From contig CAWBBW010000027.1 of NCBI GenBank assembly GCA_963787135.1, positions 62,001-126,000 of the forward strand: a stretch of 64,000 bases of DNA, written 5' to 3'. Positions 38,888 to 47,846 of this stretch are shown here, piece after piece (the stretch's first letter is position 1; each line of letters opens with the position of its first letter). A model generated the notes under the pieces. It did no database searches and had not been told where the DNA came from. It was given only the letters and a program-made list of their open reading frames with translations. The stretch is from Roseiarcus sp963787135. Its GTDB lineage: Bacteria > Pseudomonadota > Alphaproteobacteria > Rhizobiales > Beijerinckiaceae. The position numbers and the translations under genes are program-made.

Positions 38888-39724
38888 ATGGAGGGAAACG
38901 GGTTGGTCATCGCCGAATCTGGCGTGATGCGGGGGATGCGAGGGGTCATTCTCGGCGTGGCGAACAACCGTTCGATTGCCTGGGGCATCGCCAAGGCCGC
39001 CCGCGCGGCGGGAGCGGATCTCGCGTTCACCTACCAGGGCGAAGCGCTGGAAAAGAGAGTGCGCCCGCTCGCGCAGGAACTGGGCGCCAAGGTGCTCGGC
39101 CATTGCGACGTCACCGACGGGTCGACGATCGATGCGGTCTTCGGCGAAGCCGCGAATCTTTGGGGCTCACTTGATTTCGTGGTCCACTGCATCGCCTTCG
39201 CCGACAAGGACCAGCTGACCGGCCGCTACATTGACACGACCGAGGATAACTTCACCAAGTCGCTCGCCATCTCCTGCTATTCGTTCACCGCGATCGCTCA
39301 GCGAGCAGAGAAGCTGATGCCGAATGGCGGCTCGCTGTTGACGCTGACCTATTACGGGGCGGAGAAATGGATGCCCCACTACAATGTGATGGGCGTCGCC
39401 AAGGCGGCTCTTGAGGCGAGCGTCCGTTATCTCGCGGCGGACCTCGGCGAAAAGGGCATACGGGTCAACGCCCTGTCGGCTGGCCCGATCAAAACACTGG
39501 CCGCCTCCGGAATCGGCGATTTGCGGTATATCCTGCGGTGGAACGAATATAATTCGCCCTTGCGGCGGTTGATCACGATCGACGACGTCGGCGGAAGCGC
39601 GGTCTACCTCCTGTCGCCAATGTCGAAAGCGGTGACCGGCGAAGTCCACCATGTCGACGCCGGATATCACGTCGTCGGCATGAAGCACCCATCCGCGCCC
39701 GATATCTCGGTCGTCAAGGACTAG
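38888..39724 (+). CDS. fabI: Enoyl-[acyl-carrier-protein] reductase (NADH)
   Basis: SDR-type enoyl-ACP reductase of type II fatty acid synthesis, 278 residues from the ATG at 38888. Markers: GVILGVANNRSIAWGIAKA, LAFTYQGEALEKRV, LDFVVHCIAFADKDQL, the active-site Tyr region LTYYGAEKWMPHYNVMGVAKAAL, VNALSAGPIKTLAASGI and a terminal GYHVVGM. The frame is open 135 bases further upstream, but that part is not family-like. It is the target class of triclosan and isoniazid-like inhibitors. The 3' end overlaps the convergent MFS gene by 11 bases. Confidence 0.94.
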   Translation: MEGNGLVIAESGVMRGMRGVILGVANNRSIAWGIAKAARAAGADLAFTYQGEALEKRVRPLAQELGAKVLGHCDVTDGSTIDAVFGEAANLWGSLDFVVHCIAFADKDQLTGRYIDTTEDNFTKSLAISCYSFTAIAQRAEKLMPNGGSLLTLTYYGAEKWMPHYNVMGVAKAALEASVRYLAADLGEKGIRVNALSAGPIKTLAASGIGDLRYILRWNEYNSPLRRLITIDDVGGSAVYLLSPMSKAVTGEVHHVDAGYHVVGMKHPSAPDISVVKD

Positions 39725-40916
39725 GCTTCAGGACTTGCTTCCGCTTTCCGGGCCGGGTGACGAGGCTCCAGAGCGCGAGCGCCGCGACGGCCATATGAAC
39801 GTATGCATTTTGCAGGAATAGCGCCTGCGGACCAAAGGCCTTCATCATCACCGATGCAATCGCCGGAGCGGGGACGGCCGCGACGCAATAAATGAACAAG
39901 AGCCCGACCGAGATGAAGATCATATCGTGCGGCGAGGCGCCGTCGTTGGCGAGCGAGACCGCGAGCGTATAGAGCGAATAGGTCGTCAGGCCGACCAGAA
40001 AGCCCAGCGCAATCAGCGCGACGCCGGGGGCGACCAACCGGCTCAGCATGACTTCGATCGCCGCCCCTGCGATCATGACGGCGGCCATGACAAGGCGCCG
40101 GTCCATCCGGTCGGAGATCACGCCGACCGGAAAGACGCCGAGCGCCGATCCGACCACGATCGCCGAGGTGAACAGGGGCGCCCGGTCGGGCGACATTCCG
40201 ATCTCGACGGCGAACACTGGGCCCAGCGCGAACGCTGCGCCGTTCGCGGCCCCGGCTGCGAGAACCGCGAGGCATGAGACCGGGGCTGCGCGAATGAGCC
40301 ACAGGAGCCGGGGGCGGACGCTGCGCGGCTGGGCGGGCGGGTCGACGCTGGTCATCGCCATCGGAACGATCGCGAGCGCCAGGAGCGCCGCGGCGACCGC
40401 GAAGGCCGAAAAGCCGCCAGGCCCAAGCGGCTGGAGGGCCATCTGGCCGCTCGCGGAGGCGCTGAAATTGGCGATCTGGTAGAGGGCGTAGAGCGCCCCG
40501 CGATTGGCGTTGGTCGCCTTGGCGTTGATCCAGGCTTCGATCACCGCGTAGAGGCCGGCGAAGACGAAGCCCAGGAGCGCGCGAAAGATCAGCCACGCGA
40601 TCGGCCAGGGGAAAACAGGCATGAGAACGACCGAAACGACCGCCAGCGAAACGAAGGCGGCGAAGGCGCGGATGTGGCCGCCGCGACGGATGATCACGGG
40701 AGCGGCCAGAGTACCAGCCAACATGCCGGCGAAATAGGCGGACCCCAGAAGCCCGACGACCAGGTCGGGGAACCCGTCAAGGCGCGCCCGCAACGGCGTC
40801 GTCACGCCGATCAGGGCGTTGCCGCCGATCAGCAGAAGCACCGAGACGAGCAGTGCGGTTATGGAGGAGACGGCGGTCAAGTGGGGAATCGAAGGCTGGG
40901 GGCGGTATGGTGGCAT
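39714..40916 (-). CDS. MFS transporter
   Basis: Polytopic protein of 400 residues with about twelve hydrophobic helices. The loop between helices 2 and 3 is GTLAAPVIIRRGGHIRAFA, and after helix 8 GVFPVGVISDRMDRRLVM repeats the MFS loop pattern (G-x-x-x-D-R-x-x-R-R). The arrangement resembles the YcaD-like branch of the superfamily, whose substrates are mostly unknown. It converges on fabI with an 11-base overlap and is divergent from the DAHP synthase gene 157 bases away. Confidence 0.88.
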   Translation of the reverse strand: MPPYRPQPSIPHLTAVSSITALLVSVLLLIGGNALIGVTTPLRARLDGFPDLVVGLLGSAYFAGMLAGTLAAPVIIRRGGHIRAFAAFVSLAVVSVVLMPVFPWPIAWLIFRALLGFVFAGLYAVIEAWINAKATNANRGALYALYQIANFSASASGQMALQPLGPGGFSAFAVAAALLALAIVPMAMTSVDPPAQPRSVRPRLLWLIRAAPVSCLAVLAAGAANGAAFALGPVFAVEIGMSPDRAPLFTSAIVVGSALGVFPVGVISDRMDRRLVMAAVMIAGAAIEVMLSRLVAPGVALIALGFLVGLTTYSLYTLAVSLANDGASPHDMIFISVGLLFIYCVAAVPAPAIASVMMKAFGPQALFLQNAYVHMAVAALALWSLVTRPGKRKQVLKPSP

Positions 40917-41073
40917 GTCGGGCGCCGGTGCGCGACCGGGAATGCACGCGCCGGTCCCTGAAATAAACGAGAGCCTGCTCCGAAAAACGGCATATCGCTC
41001 TCAGGGTTCGGCTTGTATAAAACGCGCGTTCCGGTCAAAAGGCCGCGTTTGGAAGAGGGCCGAGGCGTATTGA

Positions 41074-42462
41074 ATGGCGAATCAACGTTGGACCCCCGAC
41101 AGCTGGCAAACGAAGCCGGTCGAGCAGGCGCCGGCCTATAAGGACCTCGCATCGCTGGCCGAGGCTGAGCGGCAGCTTGCAGGCTACCCGCCGCTCGTGT
41201 TCGCGGGCGAGGCGCGCAAACTCAAGCGCGCGCTTGGCAGCGCCGCCGCAGGCGAGGCCTTCCTGCTCCAGGGCGGCGACTGCGCCGAGAGCTTCGGCGA
41301 GCACTCGGCCGACAACATCCGCGATTTCTTCCGCGTGTTCCTGCAGATGGCCGTCGTGATGACGTTCGCGGCCGCCTCACCGATCGTCAAGGTCGGCCGC
41401 GTCGCCGGTCAGTTCGCCAAGCCCCGCTCCTCGGATTTCGAGACGATCGATGGCGTCTCATTGCCTGCTTATCGCGGCGACATCGTCAACGACATCGAAT
41501 TCACCCCGCAAGCGCGCGAGCCCGATCCGCGCCGGCAGCTCGAAGCCTACCGCCAGTCGGCGGCGACGCTGAACCTTCTGCGCGCCTTCGCCACCGGCGG
41601 TTACGCCAATCTCGAGAACGCCCACCGGTGGATGCTCGGCTTCGTCAAGGATAGCCCGCAGTCCGAGCGCTATCAGGGCGTCGCCGACCGCATCACCGAG
41701 ACGCTCGGCTTCATGCGCGCCATCGGGCTCGACGCCGAAGCGCATCCCGAGTTGCGCGCGACCGACTTCTACACCTCGCACGAAGCGCTGCTGCTCGGCT
41801 ACGAACAGGCGATGACCCGGCTCGATTCGACCTCGGGCGACTATTACGCGACCTCCGGCCACATGGTCTGGATCGGCGACCGCACCCGCCAGATCGGCGG
41901 CGCGCATGTCGAGTACTGCCGCGGGGTGAAGAACCCGATCGGCCTCAAATGCGGCCCCACGCTCAGCCCCGAGGAGCTTCTGCGCCTGATCGAGATTCTC
42001 GATCCGGAAAAGGAGGCCGGCCGCCTCACGCTGATCTGCCGCTTCGGCGCCGACAGGATCGAGGCCGCTTTGCCGCCGCTGCTTCGCGCCGCAAGGCGCG
42101 AGGGCCGGACGCTGCTCTGGGTCTCAGACCCGATGCACGGCAACACGATCAAGACCTCGACCGGCTACAAGACCCGGCCGACCGAACGCATCGCCCAGGA
42201 GGTCAGGAGCTTCTTCGCCGTCTGCCGCGCCGAAGGCGTCCACGCCGGCGGCGTGCACCTGGAAATGACCGGCAAGAACGTGACCGAGTGCACTGGCGGG
42301 GCGCGCGCGATCTCAGAGACGGACCTGCGCGACCGCTATCACACCTATTGCGATCCGAGGCTCAACGCGGAGCAGTCGATCGAGATGGCGTTCTTGGTCG
42401 CGGACCTGCTCAAGGCGCAGCGTCTCGCCCAGCCCGAGCGGCCGGTCCGCGCAGCTGAATGA
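41074..42462 (+). CDS. aroG: 3-deoxy-7-phosphoheptulonate synthase, class II (plant type)
   Basis: First enzyme of the shikimate pathway: condenses phosphoenolpyruvate and erythrose 4-phosphate. The protein has 462 residues, as is usual for class II. Markers: WKT-like N-terminus with WTPDSWQTKP, AFLLQGGDCAESF, VGRVAGQFAKPRSSDFE, SHEALLLGYEQAMTR, SGHMVWIGDRTRQIGGAHVEY, LKCGPTLSPEELLRL, VSDPMHGNTIKT, GVHLEMTGKNVTEC and YHTYCDPRLN. It is apparently monocistronic. The symbol follows common usage and should not be read as homology to E. coli AroG, which is class I. Confidence 0.95.
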   Translation: MANQRWTPDSWQTKPVEQAPAYKDLASLAEAERQLAGYPPLVFAGEARKLKRALGSAAAGEAFLLQGGDCAESFGEHSADNIRDFFRVFLQMAVVMTFAAASPIVKVGRVAGQFAKPRSSDFETIDGVSLPAYRGDIVNDIEFTPQAREPDPRRQLEAYRQSAATLNLLRAFATGGYANLENAHRWMLGFVKDSPQSERYQGVADRITETLGFMRAIGLDAEAHPELRATDFYTSHEALLLGYEQAMTRLDSTSGDYYATSGHMVWIGDRTRQIGGAHVEYCRGVKNPIGLKCGPTLSPEELLRLIEILDPEKEAGRLTLICRFGADRIEAALPPLLRAARREGRTLLWVSDPMHGNTIKTSTGYKTRPTERIAQEVRSFFAVCRAEGVHAGGVHLEMTGKNVTECTGGARAISETDLRDRYHTYCDPRLNAEQSIEMAFLVADLLKAQRLAQPERPVRAAE

Positions 42463-42936
42463 GAGCCGGGCTCGCGTCGGGGCTATGCGCACTCAGCATG
42501 CGGCCGCGGGTTACGCGCCTTGGGCACTTTCATCGATAACAGCGCTCGCCCCGGGGACCTGGGGGCCTGCTAGCAGGGCGAAAACAGGGCGAATCGGGCG
42601 CCTCCGACCGCGCTTTGTTGCGAAAACGCCTTTAATTCCAAGATCTTGAGCGAAAAAGTGCGCGGCCATCGGAACAGGACATTAACAGGGCGATAATTCG
42701 CGGTTATCAGGAAGGTAACAGGTGGCGAATGAGCAGGAACAGGGGGTGCCCGCCGCGGCGCGAAAGCGGCTCTCAACGCCGCGGAAATCGCATGCGAGGC
42801 GGCGTCGGCGCTATGCGTCCTGAGCATGCCTTCGCAGCGACACGCCGGCGGGCCTTCCCGGCCAGGCACTCCATCGCGTCGGCCGGCTTTGGCTGAAAGC
42901 CTTGAACCCCGCCCGCCGGGCGGCCAGCGGCGCAAG
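42463..42936. other. Intergenic region with repeated AACAGG motifs
   Basis: No gene is convincing in these 474 bases. From about 42570 the plus strand becomes less GC-rich and carries a scattered motif AACAGG(G/A) or ATCAGGAA, about seven times between 42575 and 42755, often followed by GCGA. A similar motif cluster occurs upstream of genes in other Rhizobiales, as I recall, but its role is unknown to me. The end may carry the promoter of the acyltransferase gene. Confidence 0.4.
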
Positions 42937-44068
42937 ATGCGGCTGTCCGACTACGCCGTCGGCCGCGACAACAATTTCAACCTGATCCGCTTTCTGGCGG
43001 CGCTTGTCGGTCCTCTTCGGCCATAGCGTCGGGGTTCTCGGACTCCCCTCTTCCTACGAGTTCTTCTTCGATCATCTCGGCCTGTCGCTGGCCGAGATGG
43101 CGGTCGACGTCTTCTTCGTCGCCAGCGGCTTTCTCGTCACCGCGAGCCTCATCAACCGGGGGAACCTGATCGCTTTCCTGTGGGCGCGCGTGCTTCGCAT
43201 CTATCCGGCGCTCTGGGTCATGCTCGGGCTGACCGTCTTCGCCCTTGCCCCGGCGCTGACCACGCTGCCGCTCGCCGATTTTTTCAGCGCCGCCAAAACC
43301 TGGGAGTATTTCGTCAAATGCGCGACCGTTCTCGGCGGCGTGCGCTATTCGCTGCCCGGCGTGTTCGAGACCATGCCGCTCAGGGGCGAATTCAACGGCT
43401 CGCTCTGGACCCTGCCGATCGAATTCCGGCTCTATCTCTATCTGGCCGCGGGATGGTTCGTCTTCGCGCTCACCCCCACGATTCGCGTCAGGGCGCTGAC
43501 CGTGCTCGCGCCGCTCGCCACGGCCGCATTTCTGGGCCTGATCCTCGAGGGCCGCTTCTTTGCGGCTGCGTTCAACGCCGCCGACATCCGTATCTTCATG
43601 TTCCTCGCCGGCTCGAGCCTTTACCTATTGCGCGATCATGTCCCGATGGGTCGCGGCTTTCTGTTCGCGGCGCTCGCCTGCCTCGCGCTGGCGTCCTTCA
43701 ACAAGTCGGCGTTTTTCGTCGCCTACCTGCTGCTGCTCGCGCCCCTCGTCCTCCATCTCGCCTACCTCCCGAAGGGACGCATTCTGGCGTTCAACGGCTC
43801 GGGCGACTTTTCCTACGGCGTCTATATCTACGCCTTCCCGATCCAGCAGACGCTGGCGTTCCTTTTTCCCGGTCTGGGGTTGGTCGCGTTGATCGCCGTC
43901 GCCGCCCCGATCACGATCGGCGTGGCGGCGCTGTCATGGGTCCTGATCGAAAAGCGCGCGCTCGCGCTGAAGGACGGCGCGGCCGCAGCGACGTCGCGCG
44001 CGTTCAATCTCAGTCTCGCCAAGTTCGCTGGCGGTGTCCCTTCTCCCCGCTCGCGGGGAGAAGGTTAG
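42937..44068 (+). CDS. Acyltransferase 3 family membrane protein (one frame break near 43012)
   Basis: OafA/YrhL-type membrane O-acyltransferase, which modifies surface glycans. The start region MRLSDYAVGRDNNFNLIRFLAAL carries the family's N-x-x-x-x-R-x-x-A pattern; the next frame continues VLFGHSVGVLG with the catalytic His, then AVDVFFVASGFLVTASL, ARVLRIYPALWVML and GSLWTLPIEFRLYL. One extra base at about 43010 explains the break; the repaired length is ~376 residues. The last ~12 codons (GGVPSPRSRGEG) and the stop are encoded inside palindromic repeat copy 3, so the original C-terminus was probably replaced by repeat sequence. The start might be upstream at 42826. Confidence 0.88.
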
Positions 44069-44150
44069 GATGAGGGGCGGGGAGAAAAGCAAGGCGGCCA
44101 ATCGCCCACGCCCCTCACCCAACCCTCTCCCCGCGAAGCGGGGCGAGGGA
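44039..44150. repeat. Intergenic palindromic repeat, copy 3 (two hairpins)
   Basis: A hairpin CCTTCTCCCCGC-TC-GCGGGGAGAAGG (44039-44064) is followed directly by TTAGGATGAGGG, so the second hairpin found in copies 1, 2 and 4 is absent. A further hairpin CCCTCTCCCCGC-GAA-GCGGGGCGAGGG lies at 44123-44149. The first hairpin overlaps the 3' end of the acyltransferase gene. Confidence 0.8.
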
Positions 44151-44212
44151 GAATCCGGGCGCGGCTGTTCAGCCGTTTGCCCCCGCCTCCCGCCCCGCGC
44201 TAAATCATCCCA

Positions 44213-45956
44213 ATGGCCGCCCCCGCCAATCGCCTCGTCATCGCGCTCGCGCAAATCCCGGCCATCGTCGGCGACATCGCCGGCAACCGCGACCGGCTGA
44301 AAGAAGCGCGCGCCAAGGCCGCCGCGTTCGGCGCCGACCTCGTGCTGGCGCCGGAACTCTACCTTTCCGGCTATCCGCCGGAAGACCTCGTGCTGAAGCC
44401 CGCCTTCCAGGAGGCCTGCCGCGCGGCCTGCGAAGAGCTGGCGCGGCAGACGGCGGACGGCGGGCCTGCGGTGCTTGTCGGCCTGCCCTGGGTCGAGGAG
44501 GGCAAGCTGCACAACGCCATGGCGCTTCTGGCCAACGGCCGGATCGAGGCGGTGCGGTTCAAGGTCGATCTCCCCAATTATGGCGTCTTCGACGAGAAGC
44601 GAGTGTTTGCGCCGGGCCCCTCGCCCGGCCCGATCGCCTTCAAGGGCGTGCGCATCGGCGTGCCGATCTGCGAGGACATCTGGGGCCCCGACCCGGTCGA
44701 ATGCATCCTCGAGACCGGTGGCGAGATCCTGCTCGTCGCCAACGCCTCGCCTTACGAGCGCGACAAGCTCGCGATCCGTGAGAGCGTCGCGGTGTCGCGG
44801 GTGGTCGAGAGCGGCCTGCCGCTGATCTACCTCAACCTCGTCGGCGGCCAGGACGAGCTCGTGTTCGAAGGGGCGTCGTTTGCGCTGAACGCCGACCGCA
44901 GCCTCGCCGTGCAGCTGCCCGCCTTCCGTTCCGCGGTCGCGCGCACGGTCTGGGAGCGGGGCGAGAAGGGCTGGCGCTGCGTCGAGGGCCCGCGCGAGAC
45001 GGTCGAGGAGGGCGACGAGGCCGACTATTCGGCCTGCGTGATGGGCCTGCGCGATTATGTCGACAACAACCGCTTTCCCGGCGTGGTGCTCGGCCTCTCC
45101 GGCGGCGTCAACTCGGCGCTTTGCGCGGCGATGGCGGTGGACGCCCTCGGCTCGCGCGCGCGTCCACGCGGTGATGCTGCCCTATCGCTACACCTCGAAC
45201 GAATCGCTCTCCGACGCCGCGGCCTGCGCGAAGGCGCTTGGGCTGCGCTACGACATCGTGCCGATCGCCGAACCGGTCGAGGGCGTCGAGCATGCGCTCA
45301 GCCATATGTTCGCCGGACGCCCACGCGACATCACCGAAGAGAACATTCAGAGCCGCGCCCGCGGCCTGATCCTGATGGCGATCTCCAACAAGACCGGGGC
45401 GATGGTGGTGACGACCGGCAACAAGTCGGAAATGTCGGTCGGCTACGCGACGCTTTACGGCGACATGAACGGCGGCTTCAATCCGATCAAGGATCTCTAC
45501 AAGATGGAGGTGTTCCGCCTGTCGGCCTTGCGCAACCGCTGGAGACCTGCGGGCGCGCTCGGGCCGGACGGCGAAGTGATCCCGGAAAACATCCTCGTCA
45601 AGCCGCCGAGCGCGGAATTGCGCGAGAACCAGAAGGACGAGGATTCGCTGCCGCCCTATCCGGTGCTCGACGCCATCCTGCATGGGCTCGTAGAAAAAGA
45701 GATGCGGCTCGCCGATATCATCGCCGAAGGGTTCGACCCCGACACGGTGCGCAGGGTCGAAAAGCTGCTCTATCTCGCCGAATACAAGCGCCGCCAGTCG
45801 GCCCCGGGCGTCAAGGTCGGCCCGAAGAATTTCGGCCGCGACCGGCGCTATCCGATCGTCAACCGCTTCCGCGATCCCGGCCTGCCGGCGGTCAAACCCG
45901 ACGCCACGATCGCGCCGGTGAAGCCGGCCGGAACGAGCGAACGGTTCGAGGAGTAA
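44213..45956 (+). CDS. nadE: NAD+ synthetase, glutamine-type (one frame break near 45165)
   Basis: Converts deamido-NAD to NAD using glutamine. The N-terminal nitrilase-like glutaminase half has VLAPELYLSGYPPEDL (Glu), KVDLPNYGVFDEKR (Lys) and GVPICEDIWGPD (Cys). The C-terminal synthetase half has VVLGLSGGVNSALCAAMAVDALGS, then in the next frame VHAVMLPYRYTSNESLSDA, TTGNKSEMSVGYATLYGD and RRQSAPGVKVGPKNFGRDRRYPI. The break lies in a CG-dinucleotide run and one base removal repairs it; repaired length about 580. The PP-loop reads SGGVNS where SGGxDS is usual. NadE is normally essential, so the break is most likely an error in the sequence. Confidence 0.93.
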
Positions 45957-46041
45957 TGCGGGACCCCGCGCCCGCGGGGCCGTCTCGGTGTCGTCTTTTG
46001 TTCATAGTGCAAGGGTAATCGACGGAAAACAGGGGGAACCC

Positions 46042-46290
46042 ATGGCGGATATTTCGGCGAATCTTCAGCAGGAACTGGACCAGCTCCAGGCCGACTATAA
46101 GGCGGCGGTCGACGCGTGGGTGGCGGCGATCCGCGAGGAAGAAGCGCTCGCCTCGGGCAGCGAGCACTCGGTCGCCGACCTCGACAAGTGGGAGGCCGCG
46201 CATTTCCGCGAGCACAAACTGCACAAGGAAGTCGACTACCGCAAGCGGCTCTACGAGGATGCGCTGCGGCGAGAGTTTTACGGGTTCTGA
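46042..46290 (+). CDS. Small conserved acidic/basic protein, unknown function
   Basis: Eighty-two residues, highly charged and probably all helical: it begins with a Q/E/D-rich amphipathic stretch (LQQELDQLQADYKAAVDAW) that could form a coiled coil and ends KEVDYRKRLYEDALRREFYGF. There is no signal or membrane segment, so it is probably cytoplasmic. The ATG at 46042 follows AGGGGGAA. Similar short proteins occur downstream of nadE in related bacteria, as far as I recall, but no function is known to me. Confidence 0.7.
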   Translation: MADISANLQQELDQLQADYKAAVDAWVAAIREEEALASGSEHSVADLDKWEAAHFREHKLHKEVDYRKRLYEDALRREFYGF

Positions 46291-46312
46291 GGTCGCCTCA
46301 CCTTCACCTCAA

Positions 46313-46396
46313 CCCTCTCCCGCAAGCGGGAGAGGGGGCGTTACCCTTACTCCCGCTTGCGGGAGAAGGTGGCCGACGCAGTCGGCCGGATGAGGG
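46313..46396. repeat. Intergenic palindromic repeat, copy 4
   Basis: Hairpin CCCTCTCCCGC-AA-GCGGGAGAGGG (46313-46336), hairpin CTCCCGC-TT-GCGGGAG (46350-46365), AAGGTG, hairpin GGCCGAC-GCA-GTCGGCC (46371-46387), then GGATGAGGG. This is the most complete copy of the family. It lies 3' of the small conserved gene and convergent with the MarR-GNAT gene. Confidence 0.85.
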
Positions 46397-46429
46397 TCGG
46401 TGGCCCTGCGGCCGTCGGGGATGACAAAG

Positions 46430-47311
46430 CTAAAGCCGTTTCTCGAACCAGTGATGCGCGTAAGGGTTGTCGTTGAAGCGCTCGATCTCGCGATAGCCTT
46501 CCTTGCGGTAGAGGGCGTGGGCTTCGGTCAGCGCCTTGTTGGTGTCGAGGCGAAGCGTGGTGAGGCCGGCGTCGCGCGCGGCGCCTTCAAGCGTTCGAAG
46601 CATCCGCCGCGCGACGCCAAGGCCGCGCGCCGAGCGCGCGGTCCATACCCGCTTGATCAGGCCCGTCGCGGCGTCAACCCGCTTGAACCCTCCGCAGCCG
46701 ATCGCTTCGCCTTCCAGGCGCGCCACGACGAAGCGACCCCCGGGAGGACCCAGCTCGCCGTCGAGGCCGGAGCGCTCCTTGGCGGGGTCGAATCCCGCCT
46801 CGAAGCGCTCGGCGATCTCGCGGAAATAAGCGTCCAGGCACGCCCTTGCGTCGGCGCTGGCGGGCGATTCGAAAGAGATCACCACCCTGCCCGCCCGCAG
46901 CAATCGCTCGACCTCGCCCATCGCCTCGACCAGGCGCTCGCGCTGGCTTGAGTCGAGCGGCGCGAGCATCGAGGCTCCGAGCGCGTCGGAGAGGCGGCCA
47001 TACGCGGCGCGCTCGGCCCGTCCCTTGCGCGTGAGGATCGCGCGCCGCAGGCGGCCATCGCGCGCGTCCTTGCCGACCTCGACGAGACCCTGCGCCGTCA
47101 GCGAGTTGAGGAGCCGGCTGAGGTACCCGGAATCGAGAGCAAGCCTGTCGCGTAGCGCACGCAAATCCGCTCCCTCGGGTCCGACCTCGAACAGGAGACG
47201 CGCTTCGCCGAGCGGCCGGCCGCGCTTGAGATAGCTCTCGTCCAGCGCGCCGACGCGCTGCGTGACCAGCCGGTTGAAGCTGCGAACCCGTTGGACCTGT
47301 GCGCCGTCCAT
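46430..47311 (-). CDS. MarR-type regulator fused to a GNAT acetyltransferase
   Basis: Two-domain protein of 293 residues. Residues ~8-140 are a MarR winged helix (LGEARLLFEV, LRALRDRLALDSGYLSRLLNSLTAQGLVE, RRAILTRKGRAE with the wing). Residues ~145-293 are a GNAT domain (RFVVARLEGEAIGCGGFKRV, IKRVWTARSARGLGVARRML with the acetyl-CoA loop, LRLDTNKALTEAHALYRKEGY). Such fusions are a known alphaproteobacterial architecture in which DNA binding and small-molecule or protein acetylation may be linked. Target genes and acetyl acceptor are unknown. Confidence 0.9.
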   Translation of the reverse strand: MDGAQVQRVRSFNRLVTQRVGALDESYLKRGRPLGEARLLFEVGPEGADLRALRDRLALDSGYLSRLLNSLTAQGLVEVGKDARDGRLRRAILTRKGRAERAAYGRLSDALGASMLAPLDSSQRERLVEAMGEVERLLRAGRVVISFESPASADARACLDAYFREIAERFEAGFDPAKERSGLDGELGPPGGRFVVARLEGEAIGCGGFKRVDAATGLIKRVWTARSARGLGVARRMLRTLEGAARDAGLTTLRLDTNKALTEAHALYRKEGYREIERFNDNPYAHHWFEKRL

Positions 47312-47369
47312 TCTCTGACCTTAATCAGAGACTTTTCCCGTTGCAATGGATGACCCTCTCAGCCGCCGG

Positions 47370-47846
47370 TCATCCGAATACGCCCCCGTGCGCGCCGGCG
47401 ACCGCGCCGAGGATGGTGACGATCCCCGCCGCCAGCAGAACGCGGTGGGCGCGCGAAAGCCGGACGAGGAGGGCCGCCGGAGCCTCCGCGGCCATCGCAG
47501 CGATGCGCCCGTGCGCGAGCGGTTCGATGACGAAGACGATCACCATGAACAACGCCCACAGCAGGACCATCGCGTCCATCCACCAAAACGCCGGGCTCGC
47601 AAACAGCCCCCAAAGATCGAGCCGCCACGCCATCCAGAGTCCGGTCGCGCCGGCGAGCGGTATCGAGACGCGCACTTGCGCCGCAAAACGGCGTTCGATC
47701 GCCTCGAACAGCGCCCAGCCCTTGCCCGCGTCGGCGCAAGACCGCGCGAGCGGCAGGGCAACGAGGGTCACGAAAGCGACGCCGCCGATCCAATGGGCGA
47801 CGAACAGGACATGCAGGGCGCGGGCGATTTCGACGTCGTCCATCAC
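47370..47846 (-). CDS. CopD-like integral membrane protein
   Basis: Protein of 158 residues with four hydrophobic helices. The first begins ARALHVLFVAHWIGGVAFVTLVALPL, with a helix-embedded His as in the copper-resistance D (CopD) and related haem-binding-like membrane families; the second contains PLAGATGLWMAWRL. The start overlaps the PBP1A stop by four bases (ATGA), so it is translationally coupled to that gene. No metal-handling genes are near. Function unassigned. Confidence 0.7.
   Translation of the reverse strand: MMDDVEIARALHVLFVAHWIGGVAFVTLVALPLARSCADAGKGWALFEAIERRFAAQVRVSIPLAGATGLWMAWRLDLWGLFASPAFWWMDAMVLLWALFMVIVFVIEPLAHGRIAAMAAEAPAALLVRLSRAHRVLLAAGIVTILGAVAGAHGGVFG

Noticed and set aside
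44213..45956. nadE as a true pseudogene
   Set aside because: The function is essential, the break is in a CG run, and both halves keep full motif conservation.
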